This document shows, piece after piece, positions 54,795 through 64,000 of a stretch of 64,000 nt of DNA. The position numbers were made by a program, and so were the translations under genes. The DNA is from Macrotrachela quadricornifera (taxonomy: Eukaryota > Rotifera > Eurotatoria > Philodinida > Philodinidae), in contig JAJEKB010020870.1 of the NCBI GenBank assembly GCA_022393335.1, forward strand, positions 1 to 64,000. The letters run 5' to 3'. The first letter of the stretch is position 1, and each line of letters starts with the position of its first letter. Under the pieces are notes generated by a model. That model saw only the letters and a list, made by a program, of their open reading frames with translations, was not told the origin of the DNA and did no database searches.

Positions 54795-56458
54795 ATCGAA
54801 CAAAAAGTATTTTAAGCCTGATGTAAGGGTATACGAAGTTGATGAATGCATGTTCGAGAAGATTGGTTCTCAGATAAGCACTCTTCTTTGCTGATTACTA
54901 CACGTCAGATCTTTCAGTAATATTTACAAAGAAATATGTAAAAAAAGGTGAACTGGTCGCTTCAAGTCCTGGTGTTGAGTCCTAGTGGGCATCAATCGTA
55001 AAATAACAGTCAAATAGAAGAAGATGTATCATAGGCTGCAATATGATGTGCTCCGTTTGCAGCAATTTCTAAATAGTTTTTCTTTTTTAGTTTCTTTTTA
55101 GTAATTGTATGAATAAATGTCCAATGATTTTTCAAGAGGAATTCAAACGAAATGCATCTGTCCGCCTCGAAGCTGAACTAATAGTGAATGATATAATGGA
55201 GTTAAATATAGAAACGACTAGACATTGACTTCGTTCGTTTATCGTAACTGCAATAAGTGAGACTTATAATTTTTGAGAAATTATCAACTGGTTCGATCCT
55301 TGAGCGAAAATAATTCTTTTTCAGATATTTGACGTAATAGAAACTATTCATATCCATTAAAGAACTTGTGAATGATAACATGGTATTATTTGTTTATAGT
55401 AGCGTAAGCAGAAATAGATATGTAGTTGTACCATTCTAAAAATTTTGAGAAGCTGCCTAAAATTATAAAGTCTGGAAAAATTGTCTTTTAAATAACGACG
55501 GTTTTGCGTGATCTCAAGTATATCTTGACCTGGTTACCCTACTAAACTTGCTCATGGAAACCAATACATTTGAACAACATCTAGTTCAGTTTTCTAAAAG
55601 AAACAACTCTATATCTATAAATACTGCATTGTAAAAGTTATAAATGTTTGTCTGTTCGTTTTATTCACTCAAGTTAGAGTTCAAGATTAGAAAATATAAC
55701 ATCTCAGATAAGAGAATACGACAAGATATCTGTAATAAACTTGAATCGATTTTCTCGAGGATAAGGAACTCAAATTTAACGTCTGTTTTTCATAATGGTA
55801 TAACATTTATTGAGTACATGTTTGGCGGGCCATCGAAGAGTGTACATTTTTGAAAGGCGATTAATGTTTCATTTTGCTGATTATTTTGAAAGTGAAAGAA
55901 TTCATGAATATTCCGCATCACATATCTCTTAAAAACCTTAAATTCTATCAGTTATTTTTTGAAAAATGAGTTGTATGATTGTGACTAATCGTTTATCTGT
56001 CAAATTAAAAACCATCCATATTTGATTTGCATTTACTGTACGGTACGTTTCGTGCAAGCTTCATTTTTTTTTGACATAAACAAATTCAAGTTTTGTGGAT
56101 ATATTCAATGTTTCGATCTGTTCCAAATTTTTTTGAACTGATTTTTCTTTTGATTTTGTTCAATACTTTCAATGGCATGATTATTGGTTATTTTTCTAAC
56201 CGATTTATTCTGTATATCATTGTTTACTCTTTGCTAATTTTTTCTATGCTTAAGACATATTAGTCATTAAAATCTAATCGATTCATTTACACAGACATCA
56301 CTTTGACGAGATGGAAAAGGTGCAGTGAGTTTTCTAGCGTAGATAACACAAAAAAACGTTCATAGTTCATAATACAAAGATGTTTGCATGCGAAAGTTTT
56401 ACTGTATATGTATTTCTGTTGATGTGGCTTCGTTAATATCAACAGTAAAACACAATTC
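54795..56458. other. Intergenic, nothing firm
   Basis: About 1.66 kb without a recognisable gene. A 69-codon frame at 55644-55853 is unsupported. No terminal repeats were found. Confidence 0.4.
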
Positions 56459-57062
56459 AAAATACTTAATGATCGAGTTCTATTATACATCATTACGCCG
56501 CACGCTTTATTGTTTACAATGGAATGAAATATTTTTTGCGCATATGCTTGATGAATTGTCATTAGAAGATCGTTGTGCCACTTATTGGAACAGATATCTA
56601 ATAGCACTTTCAAATTCGACAGATGGTTTTCTTCTTCTTGAAAAAGCTAATCTCTGCGAATTCCGTAAAAGCTGGTTGAATAGAGAATTTTCTATTAAAG
56701 GATTAAGAACATCAAAAAGATTTGTCGCTCATCTGTCTATTCTTGAAAAAATTGTAACATGGCTTTCTTCTATTCCTTTATATTCTTCTGTTCCTCAGTT
56801 TGATCTAGATGATATTCAACTCTTACAATACTTCCCAGACACATTTTGTTAATTATGTCGTTTTTCTCTGTACGTTTTTCTTTTTTTTTGTGTTATTTTA
56901 TAATTAACATTGTTCTTGGCGTTTCTCATTCCATATGATCTCTTCTTTACTTTTTTCATTTTTTTATATATATGATTTACTATAACCCGTACTGTTAGGA
57001 TCTTCTGATCACAGTTATCAGCAAAATAAAAAAAAAAAAAAAAAAAAAATACTTAATGATCG
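56459..57062 (+). mobile_element. 5'-truncated retro-insertion with poly(A) and target duplication
   Basis: The sequence AAAATACTTAATGATCG at 56459-56475 recurs at the right end (AATACTTAATGATCG, 57048-57062, preceded by As). Just before the second copy is a tract of 22 A (57028-57049). Direct repeats of 15-17 bp plus a 3' poly(A) are the signature of target-primed reverse transcription. The insert (56476 to about 57047) carries the end of an open frame and a 3' UTR-like tail. It is either a processed gene copy or the 3' end of a LINE-type element. Confidence 0.8.
56476..56852 (+). pseudogene. Retrocopied C-terminal coding fragment, family unknown
   Basis: Inside the retro-insertion, a frame runs open from the 5' junction to TAA at 56852. 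It includes LQWNEIFFAHMLDELSLEDR, FRKSWLNREFSIKGLRTSKR and a final DLDDIQLLQYFPDTFC. It has no introns, and its 5' end is cut by the insertion junction. I do not recognise the family. The open frame continues by chance into pre-insertion sequence, giving an ATG at 56388. Confidence 0.55.
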
Positions 57063-57749
57063 TTCATGTAAAAAGCTATTGAGTAATGTATTTTAAGACT
57101 GAACATGAGATCGGCTAGTCGTGAGTAGCAGATTAAAACAACACTGACGAACGAATATATACTTGTATGATAAATCTATTGAAAGTATGTTAAAGTACAG
57201 TGGAAATTTGTGACAAGATTACCCGTAATTAACCATACCATAATACTTTTCTCACTGATGAAAAAAAAAGATATTGCATGAAACATTATATTTGTGAATA
57301 ACGCATAAAACTCTTAATTGAAGTATGAAAAAAATGTTATGGATCGAAAGTTTCCTTGATTGATCACATTCTATATAGATATAATTTTCATTTTAAACTT
57401 TAATTTATCAATATCTTTATTAATACTTCCATGAAATCCAATTAACTTTTACTCTAACTCAATTCTAACTTAATTGTATTCTAAAACAATTTCAAATCAA
57501 TAAGTCAAGATTCGACATTTTTCTCCATACAGACTAATTTTTTTCCTAATTAAATACGTTTTCTCAAGTCAATTTTCGTCAGAATTTCCGAAATTGAGAT
57601 AAATGCATTGAAAGATAGCTCACCTTCTACTCTTTCAGAAATGATATTGTATATCCTTGACATTTCTTTTTTGGCTAAGATTTTCAACGATTTTCCTTAA
57701 CTTCTTGAAAACTACGCTTATTTTTAAAAAAATCCAAAAATGTTTAATT
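57063..57749. other. Intergenic, nothing recognised
   Basis: AT-rich spacer; no gene or repeat structure supported. Confidence 0.4.
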
Positions 57750-57966
57750 TTTTGGTTCGAAAGAGCATGTCAAGGTGCAGTACATGGCAGAGTCTTTTTT
57801 TAAGTGAGTTTTATTCTTACTATATATGTAGACACTTATATGAGTCAAGTGCTATTCTTTGATCCATTTGTCTTGTGATTTCTTTTCTCTATTAAAAAGT
57901 TAAGTATTTCAGAAAACGTGCTCTGTCATGCACCACATCCAAACATGCTCTTTCAAAACAAAAAGA
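57750..57966. mobile_element. Small MITE (about 215 bp)
   Basis: Inverted arms share GAAAGAGCATGT, then a GTRCATGRCAGAG core (about 57758-57795 and 57912-57955). The loop is unique and AT-rich. The target duplication is unclear. Confidence 0.55.
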
Positions 57967-59655
57967 AAAATTTTGATTCTATTGTATGAGTGCTGAAAGA
58001 GAAATTTTGGATGCTAAATCAACTATTTTTGACCCTTGTTTGATAGGTGTTTCATTCATACATCATGATATAGGGCTGAAGATTGCATCACAGTCTCTTC
58101 ATGGCAGCCCCAGTATATCCTGCGAATTTCAGCCCTCTTCACTTATCTTAATGCCAAAAATGATTTTCGAGGGAGAGGTCTGAAGTAAAGGGAGAATTTA
58201 CTTTTGATGTTGACATTGCCTTCTAATTAAAAAAATAAAGCAATGATCTTAGCAGTGCATCATAATGTTTTAGAGGCATGCTTGAGCACAAGAATGATCA
58301 GTCAACAACGTTGATTTGATTAGTGGCGTTAATCGGCAAGATAATCCTTTAATAAATTAACAGATGCTCACAATAAATCGAATTTAATATTTTTCGTACA
58401 TAATCGAGAAATATTGTTTTAAATAATATTATGTCCTATACTCCACACTTTATTTGAGTAGTGAAGGCAGGCAATATCTAATGATGAATCTCTTAGCTAT
58501 CTTCACGATCTCACAAAGTTACTTCTATCAAAAGAATGAGTGGTTGGAAAATCATATTTTGACATTTTGAGTGTGAGCTCAAATGATGATTGTTATTTAT
58601 ATATGAATCACCAATAGGGATATTTCTATAAGCCGACCACCATTAAAGGGTGGATTTCTGTTTCCTAGCTTCTATACGATTAAGAAGACTATGCTCAATG
58701 ATAATCAAGGATGTGACTATTTAGATACACCGATAGTGGACCTCCTGATATTAGAATCCCACCATTTGAGCCTCATCCCTTTCGCCGTGTCAGCACTCAT
58801 CATTAGCTGCATCTATACACTCACCCTCATCCTCACCTTAATTCTAACTCTCATTCTTGATCACATTTTATTCTCAATCTGACAGACTACTGAAGTTTAT
58901 TTTTTTGGATTTATTTTTTATACAGGATTAATTTTCTAACTAAAGATTTATTGAGACTTATTAGCTGTATAAGTATTTCATCGCATTCTTATCGTTACCC
59001 TTGCCCCACTCTCACTAAACTCTCATTTTCAGGAATTATGCAGGATTTATTTCAAAATGTATGAGGATTTATTAATAAATCTCAAAAAAATAAATCCCAG
59101 CAACTGCTACTCACTTTTTATCATACTGAGCGATGTATATGGAGTTCATCACAGTTTTTCATTAAAGCTACATATAGAAGGGCTCAAATGTCGGGGCCCA
59201 ACTGTCGTGTCACCAACTATTTGGGATTTTGTAGAATGTAACGCTTCCTACTTCTAGAATCTTCCTATGTTACCATTTCTGCTTTTGAAATTTTCCTCAA
59301 AAGATAGTAAAAATGTACATTACATCCATATTATACCTCATTAGGCCTCTTGCTTTCATTGCTAAGCTATGTCTTGATGAAATTCATGCTAAATTATCTT
59401 TCAGAAAAGGGTCAGCGAGTCCATCAGATGAGCGCTACGTGTTCTTATTGTTATTCTCATTCTTCTTATTGTTCATTTTGAAAGATGAAGAAGCTTCTCG
59501 ACTTCTTCCCTAGATTATTTTTTCCTGTATAAATTCTCTCGTTCTTTCAATGAATTCATTCGCCCACTCTTCTTCATCATATCAAATATTTAACTCCTTT
59601 ATATCTCTTTTTTTGAAAATGGTTTTCTAGGAAATTTGAGTTTTACAAAACCAAA
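57967..59655. other. Spacer with C/T-rich tracts, no gene seen
   Basis: A CTCACCCTCATCCTCACC-like tract at 58815-58860 resembles the tract inside the AGCGAAA element (14277-14340) and, inverted, 51765-51850. The dispersed low-complexity motif may mark related elements. No coding gene is supported. Confidence 0.4.
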
Positions 59656-59659
59656 AATG

Positions 59660-59870
59660 GTATCTTACCAAACCTAAAAAGGTTCTTCACATCGATACAT
59701 GGTAAGATTCTTTTTGGGTTTCGTAGAAGACAAGGTTTAGTACAAAACCTTTATTTCAGTTTTTCCAAAATGGTTCCGTGTTAAACCTCGTTTTCTACGA
59801 AACCAAAAATGGATCTTACCGCGCATCGCGGTGAAGAACTTTTTTAGGTTTGGTAAAGTATCTCTTTTTC
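59660..59870. repeat. Nested palindrome
   Basis: Left arm about 59668-59745 and right arm about 59783-59868 are inverted copies sharing TACCAAACCTAAAAA, GTTCTTCAC and GGTTTCGTAGAA. Each arm also contains smaller inverted pairs (TGGTAAGAT/ATCTTACC). It is a cruciform-capable, MITE-like unit. Confidence 0.65.
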
Positions 59871-60364
59871 TAGAGTGTATTTTGTAGAGCTTGACAAGGC
59901 GAGTCGTTTAAAAAATAAGAAAAGTCGAATCAGACGAAAAATGGAAAAGATATCATCTAAATATTGAGAGGGCCATTTATTCTGCCGCACTCGTTATATA
60001 TGACAGAAAACAAGAAAAAGAAACGAACGAATATAATCTGTGTTCGCTTATAGATTACATTATCTTCCATATCGTGTATAAATTCACCTCCACCATAATT
60101 ATATTTTACAACAAGATGTTACTTTCTCTCATCTTTAATAGATTTTTTCTTGATTAATAAGGTAATCAGGATCCAATATAGAATGGGACGAATGTGGAGT
60201 AGACCTCAAAAAAAAATAAATAGCAGGGCTGACTAATTATTTTATTATAACAATAGCCGTCATCTATTTAATGATGAATAAATTATTATGATAACGGTCA
60301 GATAAAATAAATCAATTACGATTAACCCTATAAAAACTCATCGTATTTCAACATAAAATTATAT
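59871..60364. other. Spacer with a solitary element end
   Basis: GAGAGGGCCATTTATTCTGCCGC near 59967-59990 resembles the outer end of the 1.8-kb TIR element (50967-52790); no matching partner end was identified. The rest is AT-rich without a gene. Confidence 0.4.
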
Positions 60365-61300
60365 TCTTTTTCTTCTTCTCATGAATTAAATGAATTATTT
60401 CTATCTATATTAAACAAGTAACGCTCGTCCAAAGACTCGCTCAGCTCTTTCTCGTAGAAATCGTGTTTCTAAACTACCGTCACGCTATTCATTTATAAAA
60501 TTAAAAAAACCGAAGTCAGATTCAAGTTCCTCGACCCTGATTACCCTACAGTCAACCATTATAAAAAAAAAAGTTTTTTGCAAAAAAAGGTGATCCTTTG
60601 TGTAAAAAACTGAATCCGAAAAAATATTCGAAAAAATAACATCAGATTCGAGTTCCTCGACCCTGATTCCCCTACGGTCAACCCTTATAAAAAAAATTTT
60701 TTTTGCAAAGAAGTGATCCTTTGTTTTAAAAAATGATCCTCAAAAAAAATTTTGAAAAACTAACATCAGATTCGAGTTCCTCGACTCCGATTACCCATTC
60801 GGTTAAATTTTATAGAAAATATTAATAAAATGTTTTTCTGACCTTGTGCGGACATATACGCAATCAATCAATCAATCAGACAATTTATGTTCGTAAGACT
60901 CTTCTCTACGAGAAAGAGAATAATCAGCAATGATGTTCATCACCCACCACGATGAAATCATCATTTCGTGAGAAAACACCTATTTTCGATGAAAAATACC
61001 AAACCTCATCAATTCCTTACATCAGTTGATCAATGCTGATACCACATGATTACCGAATAGACTTCAGATTCGAAGTCCCCGCATGGAAAAACCTCTAAAA
61101 ATGTCTTTTTCGAAAAATTGGTTTTCGATGTTTTTTTGACCCTGCGGACAGACAAACAAGCAAGCAAACAAACAATTTATGTTTACTGGACTCTTCTCTA
61201 CGAGAAAGAGAATAACATTTACTGTTCTAAATCTAAAAGTTATTCAATATAGATAGAAATAATTTATTCAATTCATGAGATTTCTTCTTCTTCTTCTTTA
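60365..61300. mobile_element. Inverted-repeat element containing ~125-bp tandem repeats
   Basis: Outer arms about 60370-60422 and 61243-61300 pair through CATGAATT, GAATTATTTCTATCTATATT and AGTAAC/GTTATT. Inside are three copies of a ~125-bp unit starting near 60516, 60642 and 60766 (CAGATTCGAGTTCCTCGAC). A direct repeat, ACTCTTCTCTACGAGAAAGA, occurs at about 60898 and 61189 and inverted near 60448. No coding frame is supported. Confidence 0.55.
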
Positions 61301-61362
61301 TTAATATAATGAATTGCTGCTGTATTAGAACAGGACAATAATTCAATACATTAATAAAGAAT
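61301..61362 (-). repeat. AT-rich hairpin downstream of ART-TPR 2
   Basis: TTCTTTATTAATATAATGAATTG and, inverted, a close copy ending at about 61362 enclose a short GCTGCTGTATTAGAACAGG loop. It mirrors the position of the 47349-47425 hairpin behind the paralogue. Confidence 0.6.
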
Positions 61363-61404
61363 TCTTTTCTTTTATGAAGCATGTCGGATGGCTATATATC
61401 CAAC

Positions 61405-61575
61405 ACAGAGAAGTTCTTCCTGTTGAAAAACACAAACTATGCCGTGAAGGTCGTTAGATCATACATGTACATACTCACATACATATATGTATATGTGTAG
61501 TATATATATGGATTACCTTAACAGTGGGCATTGTTCCATTGTGTTCTTTCAACTTGACAGAGTTTCTCTGTACGT
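61405..61575 (-). terminator. Hairpin about 89 nt after the ART-TPR 2 stop
   Basis: Read on the minus strand, it starts CGTACGTACAGAGAAACTCTG and contains AATGCCCACTGTTAAGGTAAT and GACCTTCACGGC, ending in AACTTCTCTGTGTT. It is clearly related to the 47139-47280 hairpin behind ART-TPR 1, at nearly the same distance from the stop. Typed by position; function unknown. Confidence 0.5.
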
Positions 61576-61659
61576 ACGCCCTTGTGCCTCTTAGATAAAA
61601 AATATTTTCTAGGCTTTTGAATGTTTATTCAAATAGAAACAAAAAACGCACACACACAA

Positions 61660-64000
61660 TTACAATTTCTTTCTTACATTTTCAATGTTTTCCTTATATA
61701 TTTGAAGATGTGGGTGATTTTCAGGTAGTACACGTTTTCCTATATCCAGAGCACGTTCATAAAATGAAAGTGCTTTTGAATAATCACCCATGTTGTCATA
61801 CACACTACCAATATTATTGTAAGATTGAGCCAAATCAGGATGATTTTGAGGAAGAGTTTTTTGTAGAATTTCAAGGTCTTTTTTATAATATGAAAGTGCT
61901 TTTGAATAATCACCCATGTTGTCATACACACGACCAATATTAATGTAAGATTGAGCAAAATTAGGATGATTTTGAGGAAGAGTTTTTTGTTTAATTACAA
62001 GTGCTTTTTTATAATATGAAAGTGCTTTTGAATAATCACCCATGTTGTCATAAACACTACCAATATTATTGTAAGAAGTAGCCAAATGAGGATGATTTTG
62101 AGGAAGAGTTTTTTGTAGCATTTCAAGTGCTTTTTCATGAGATGAAAGTGCTTTTGAATAATCACCCATTTTGGAATACACCAAACCAATATTATTGCAA
62201 GAAGTAGCCAAATGAGGATGATTTTGGGGAAGAGTTTTTTTTGAAATTTCAAGGTCTTTTTCATAGTATGAAAGTGCTTTTGAATAATCACCCATGTTGT
62301 CATAAACACTACCAATATTATTGTAAGAAGTAGCCAAATGAGGATGATTTTGAGGAAGAGTTTTTTGTAGAATTTCAAGTGCTTGTTCATGAGATGAAAG
62401 TGCTTTTGAATAATCACCCATTTTGGAATACACGCCACCAATATTATTGTAAGAAATAGCCAAATCAGGATGATTTTGAGGAAGAATTTTTTGGTAGATT
62501 TCAAGTGCTTTTTCATAGTATGAAAGTGCTTTTGAATAATTACCCATGTTTTTATACACCAAACCAATATTAGTGTAAGAAGCAGCTAAATTAGAGTGTG
62601 TAGGAGACAAAATCTTCTGATTGATTTCAATCGATTTCTCATAAAATGTAATTGCTTGTGTATATTCTCCTTGATCATCCTTAATCATTCCGAGCATATG
62701 ATAAATACTTCCTACTTCACCTTCATTAGGTTTTTGATCAAGCATAATTTCAAACACTTGTTGAGCTTTATCAAACTGTCCAACTTTAATTAATAAATTA
62801 CCCATGCGATACCATCCTTTCTCATCTGGATATGTCTCTTTGCGTATCTGTTCAGTTAAACTATATAAATCAGAATCATTATCACTTGTTAGTGTCAATT
62901 GTACTTCCCAGAGACGATTGTTGTTGTTATCCATTTGTTTCATATCTTCAATTCGAAACACGGAGTGCATGGAAAAGAGAATTTCTTCTTCACCTTGATA
63001 ACAACTAACATCGCGAACATTGGCAAAAGGTGTTGATGGTATAGATGGATCAATTTTCATGATCAATAAAATGCCTACTAAATCAGAAGTTTCCATTGTT
63101 TCACGAGCAAAATCGAAAGATACTTGTCGATTTAGACTGGTGGATAAAAAATTATTAAAAGATAATAGTCCACCTTTTGTTTGGAATAATTTATCAAAGT
63201 CTGTTTGTGAAAGACCTTGACCACGATATACGATAAATGTGTTTGATTGAGTAAGTCCAACATATTGTGCGGAATGAAGTTCCTCAATATGCTTGTGAAG
63301 ATCTTTAATAAAGAAACCCATATTTAGAATAAGGTCTACTTCCATCATTCGTAAAGCACGACTTAACATTGAAAAAAGAAAACATTGATAAGTATACCAC
63401 CAGATTGGACGATGCTTGTGATATTCTCGTTCGAGTTTATCAACATTTTTTAATTCGCCTGTATTACCAGCAAATTGTTGGCGGCAGTAGGTAATGAATT
63501 CTTGAATGTGCTGTTGTTCGAAATCAATTGTGAAGAGAATTTCCTTTAGTATTTGAGTATACATAAAGGATTGATCGAGTTGATTAAGATTTTTATTTGT
63601 TACATCACCATTCGTTGCTACAAAACTCATCGAAATGGTGTTTTGATCACATTCATGGGCAGCTTGTTTCAGAGCTTCACAGATTGGTTCAATATCTGTA
63701 AAGACACCTTTGACTTTTGGCCAATTTTTTGCCCATAGCTCATGGCGAGCTTTATTTCCACAAAAAATATAGATCCTACTCACACGTAGCATTTTGTGAA
63801 CAACAGGTACTGCTATTTCTCCAAGTCCACCAGACGAAATCATAAATATGTTTTCTTCTTCAATGCTGTTGATGAAATTAACACATTCATCCATTGTGGT
63901 AAATGTATATACGGTGTTCACAACTTCTCGTAATTTAGACATTGTATTGATACAATCAGCATTGTTAACTTCATCAATACTGATATCGAACCAGACCAAT
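61660..64000 (-). CDS. ADP-ribosyltransferase fused to TPR array (ART-TPR 2), 5' end cut by window
   Basis: At least 779 residues on the minus strand. The start codon lies beyond 64000, probably only a few codons away by comparison with ART-TPR 1. Layout matches the paralogue: an N-terminal alpha/beta domain (ISSGGLGE, IYIFCGNKARHE); an ART domain with FIVYRGQG (Arg about 258), LSFNNFLSTS (about 285) and GEEEILFSMHSVF (E-x-E about 336); then TPRs with seven 42-residue units of the type LPQNHPHLATSYNNIGSVYDNMGDYSKALSYYEK. The end (LPENHPHLQIYKENIENVRKKL-like) matches that of the paralogue. The two genes face each other over about 14.6 kb. The product should ADP-ribosylate partners bound by the TPRs; target unknown. 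Confidence 0.86.
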   Translation of the reverse strand, partial: LVWFDISIDEVNNADCINTMSKLREVVNTVYTFTTMDECVNFINSIEEENIFMISSGGLGEIAVPVVHKMLRVSRIYIFCGNKARHELWAKNWPKVKGVFTDIEPICEALKQAAHECDQNTISMSFVATNGDVTNKNLNQLDQSFMYTQILKEILFTIDFEQQHIQEFITYCRQQFAGNTGELKNVDKLEREYHKHRPIWWYTYQCFLFSMLSRALRMMEVDLILNMGFFIKDLHKHIEELHSAQYVGLTQSNTFIVYRGQGLSQTDFDKLFQTKGGLLSFNNFLSTSLNRQVSFDFARETMETSDLVGILLIMKIDPSIPSTPFANVRDVSCYQGEEEILFSMHSVFRIEDMKQMDNNNNRLWEVQLTLTSDNDSDLYSLTEQIRKETYPDEKGWYRMGNLLIKVGQFDKAQQVFEIMLDQKPNEGEVGSIYHMLGMIKDDQGEYTQAITFYEKSIEINQKILSPTHSNLAASYTNIGLVYKNMGNYSKALSYYEKALEIYQKILPQNHPDLAISYNNIGGVYSKMGDYSKALSSHEQALEILQKTLPQNHPHLATSYNNIGSVYDNMGDYSKALSYYEKDLEISKKTLPQNHPHLATSCNNIGLVYSKMGDYSKALSSHEKALEMLQKTLPQNHPHLATSYNNIGSVYDNMGDYSKALSYYKKALVIKQKTLPQNHPNFAQSYINIGRVYDNMGDYSKALSYYKKDLEILQKTLPQNHPDLAQSYNNIGSVYDNMGDYSKALSFYERALDIGKRVLPENHPHLQIYKENIENVRKKL
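61740..62610 (-). repeat. 126-bp tandem TPR-coding repeats (7 units)
   Basis: Seven head-to-tail 126-bp units in ART-TPR 2, several almost identical, with the recurring minus-strand core CTTCCTCAAAATCATCC. The unit length matches that of the paralogue, but copy number is about half. Confidence 0.88.

Noticed and set aside
61995..62567. Alternative-frame ORF in the ART-TPR 2 repeats
   Set aside because: Same cause as above: repeat periodicity keeps an empty frame open.
1..64000. tRNA, rRNA or CRISPR arrays
   Set aside because: No cloverleaf-type GGTTCGAATCC pattern in a fitting context, no rRNA blocks, and the regular repeats are protein-coding or parts of mobile elements.

Overview
The window looks like AT-rich nuclear DNA of a bdelloid rotifer, probably a Rotaria/Adineta-type genome. 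Four things point there. Animal housekeeping genes are split by very short introns (about 49-60 bp, GT...AG). Splice-acceptor-like sites sit directly in front of many start codons. Giant ADP-ribosyltransferase-TPR proteins and a degenerate F-box family are present. Small cut-and-paste elements are dense between genes. Family names come from motif recognition alone; no search was run. One 400-base run of N (36527-36926) is an assembly gap.

Layout. 1-12 kb: a GRAM-domain membrane protein gene (minus), a 1.09 kb hAT-type non-autonomous element with a perfect 8-bp target duplication, then a tight minus-strand block of an RBR ubiquitin ligase followed by three USP deubiquitinases. 12-19 kb: a transposon-rich stretch with a 998-bp palindromic TA-element, an element whose ends are arrays of an AGCGAAA motif, a piggyBac-like MITE, two mariner-type MITEs and a decayed mariner with transposase remains. 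19-35 kb: a gene-rich core with the ADP/ATP carrier (+), a DNAJB12/14-like ER co-chaperone (-), an unrecognised Pro/Thr/Ser-rich protein (+), glucosidase II beta (-) and a large DUF4062-NACHT-WD40 (NWD-type) gene (+). 35-43 kb: foldback elements, the gap, small unrecognised genes and a SAM-like gene fragment split by a hAT-like insertion. 44-64 kb: two paralogous ART-TPR genes facing each other (43953-47057 plus; 61660 to beyond 64000 minus). Between them lie transposable elements, an F-box pseudogene and a 5'-truncated retro-insertion with poly(A) and target duplication.

Functional themes. The RBR-USP-USP-USP block pairs writing and erasing of ubiquitin in one co-directional run with gaps of only 58-142 bp, each start preceded by an acceptor-like AG. 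This suggests an operon resolved by spliced-leader trans-splicing, which is known from bdelloids. DNAJB12/14 and glucosidase II beta both serve ER protein quality control. The NACHT-WD40 and ART-TPR genes have the look of lineage-expanded signalling or defence proteins. The strongest leads are the ubiquitin block, the paired ART-TPR genes with matching 3' hairpins, an apparent 2-nt exon in the ADP/ATP carrier, and several elements whose exact ends can be read.
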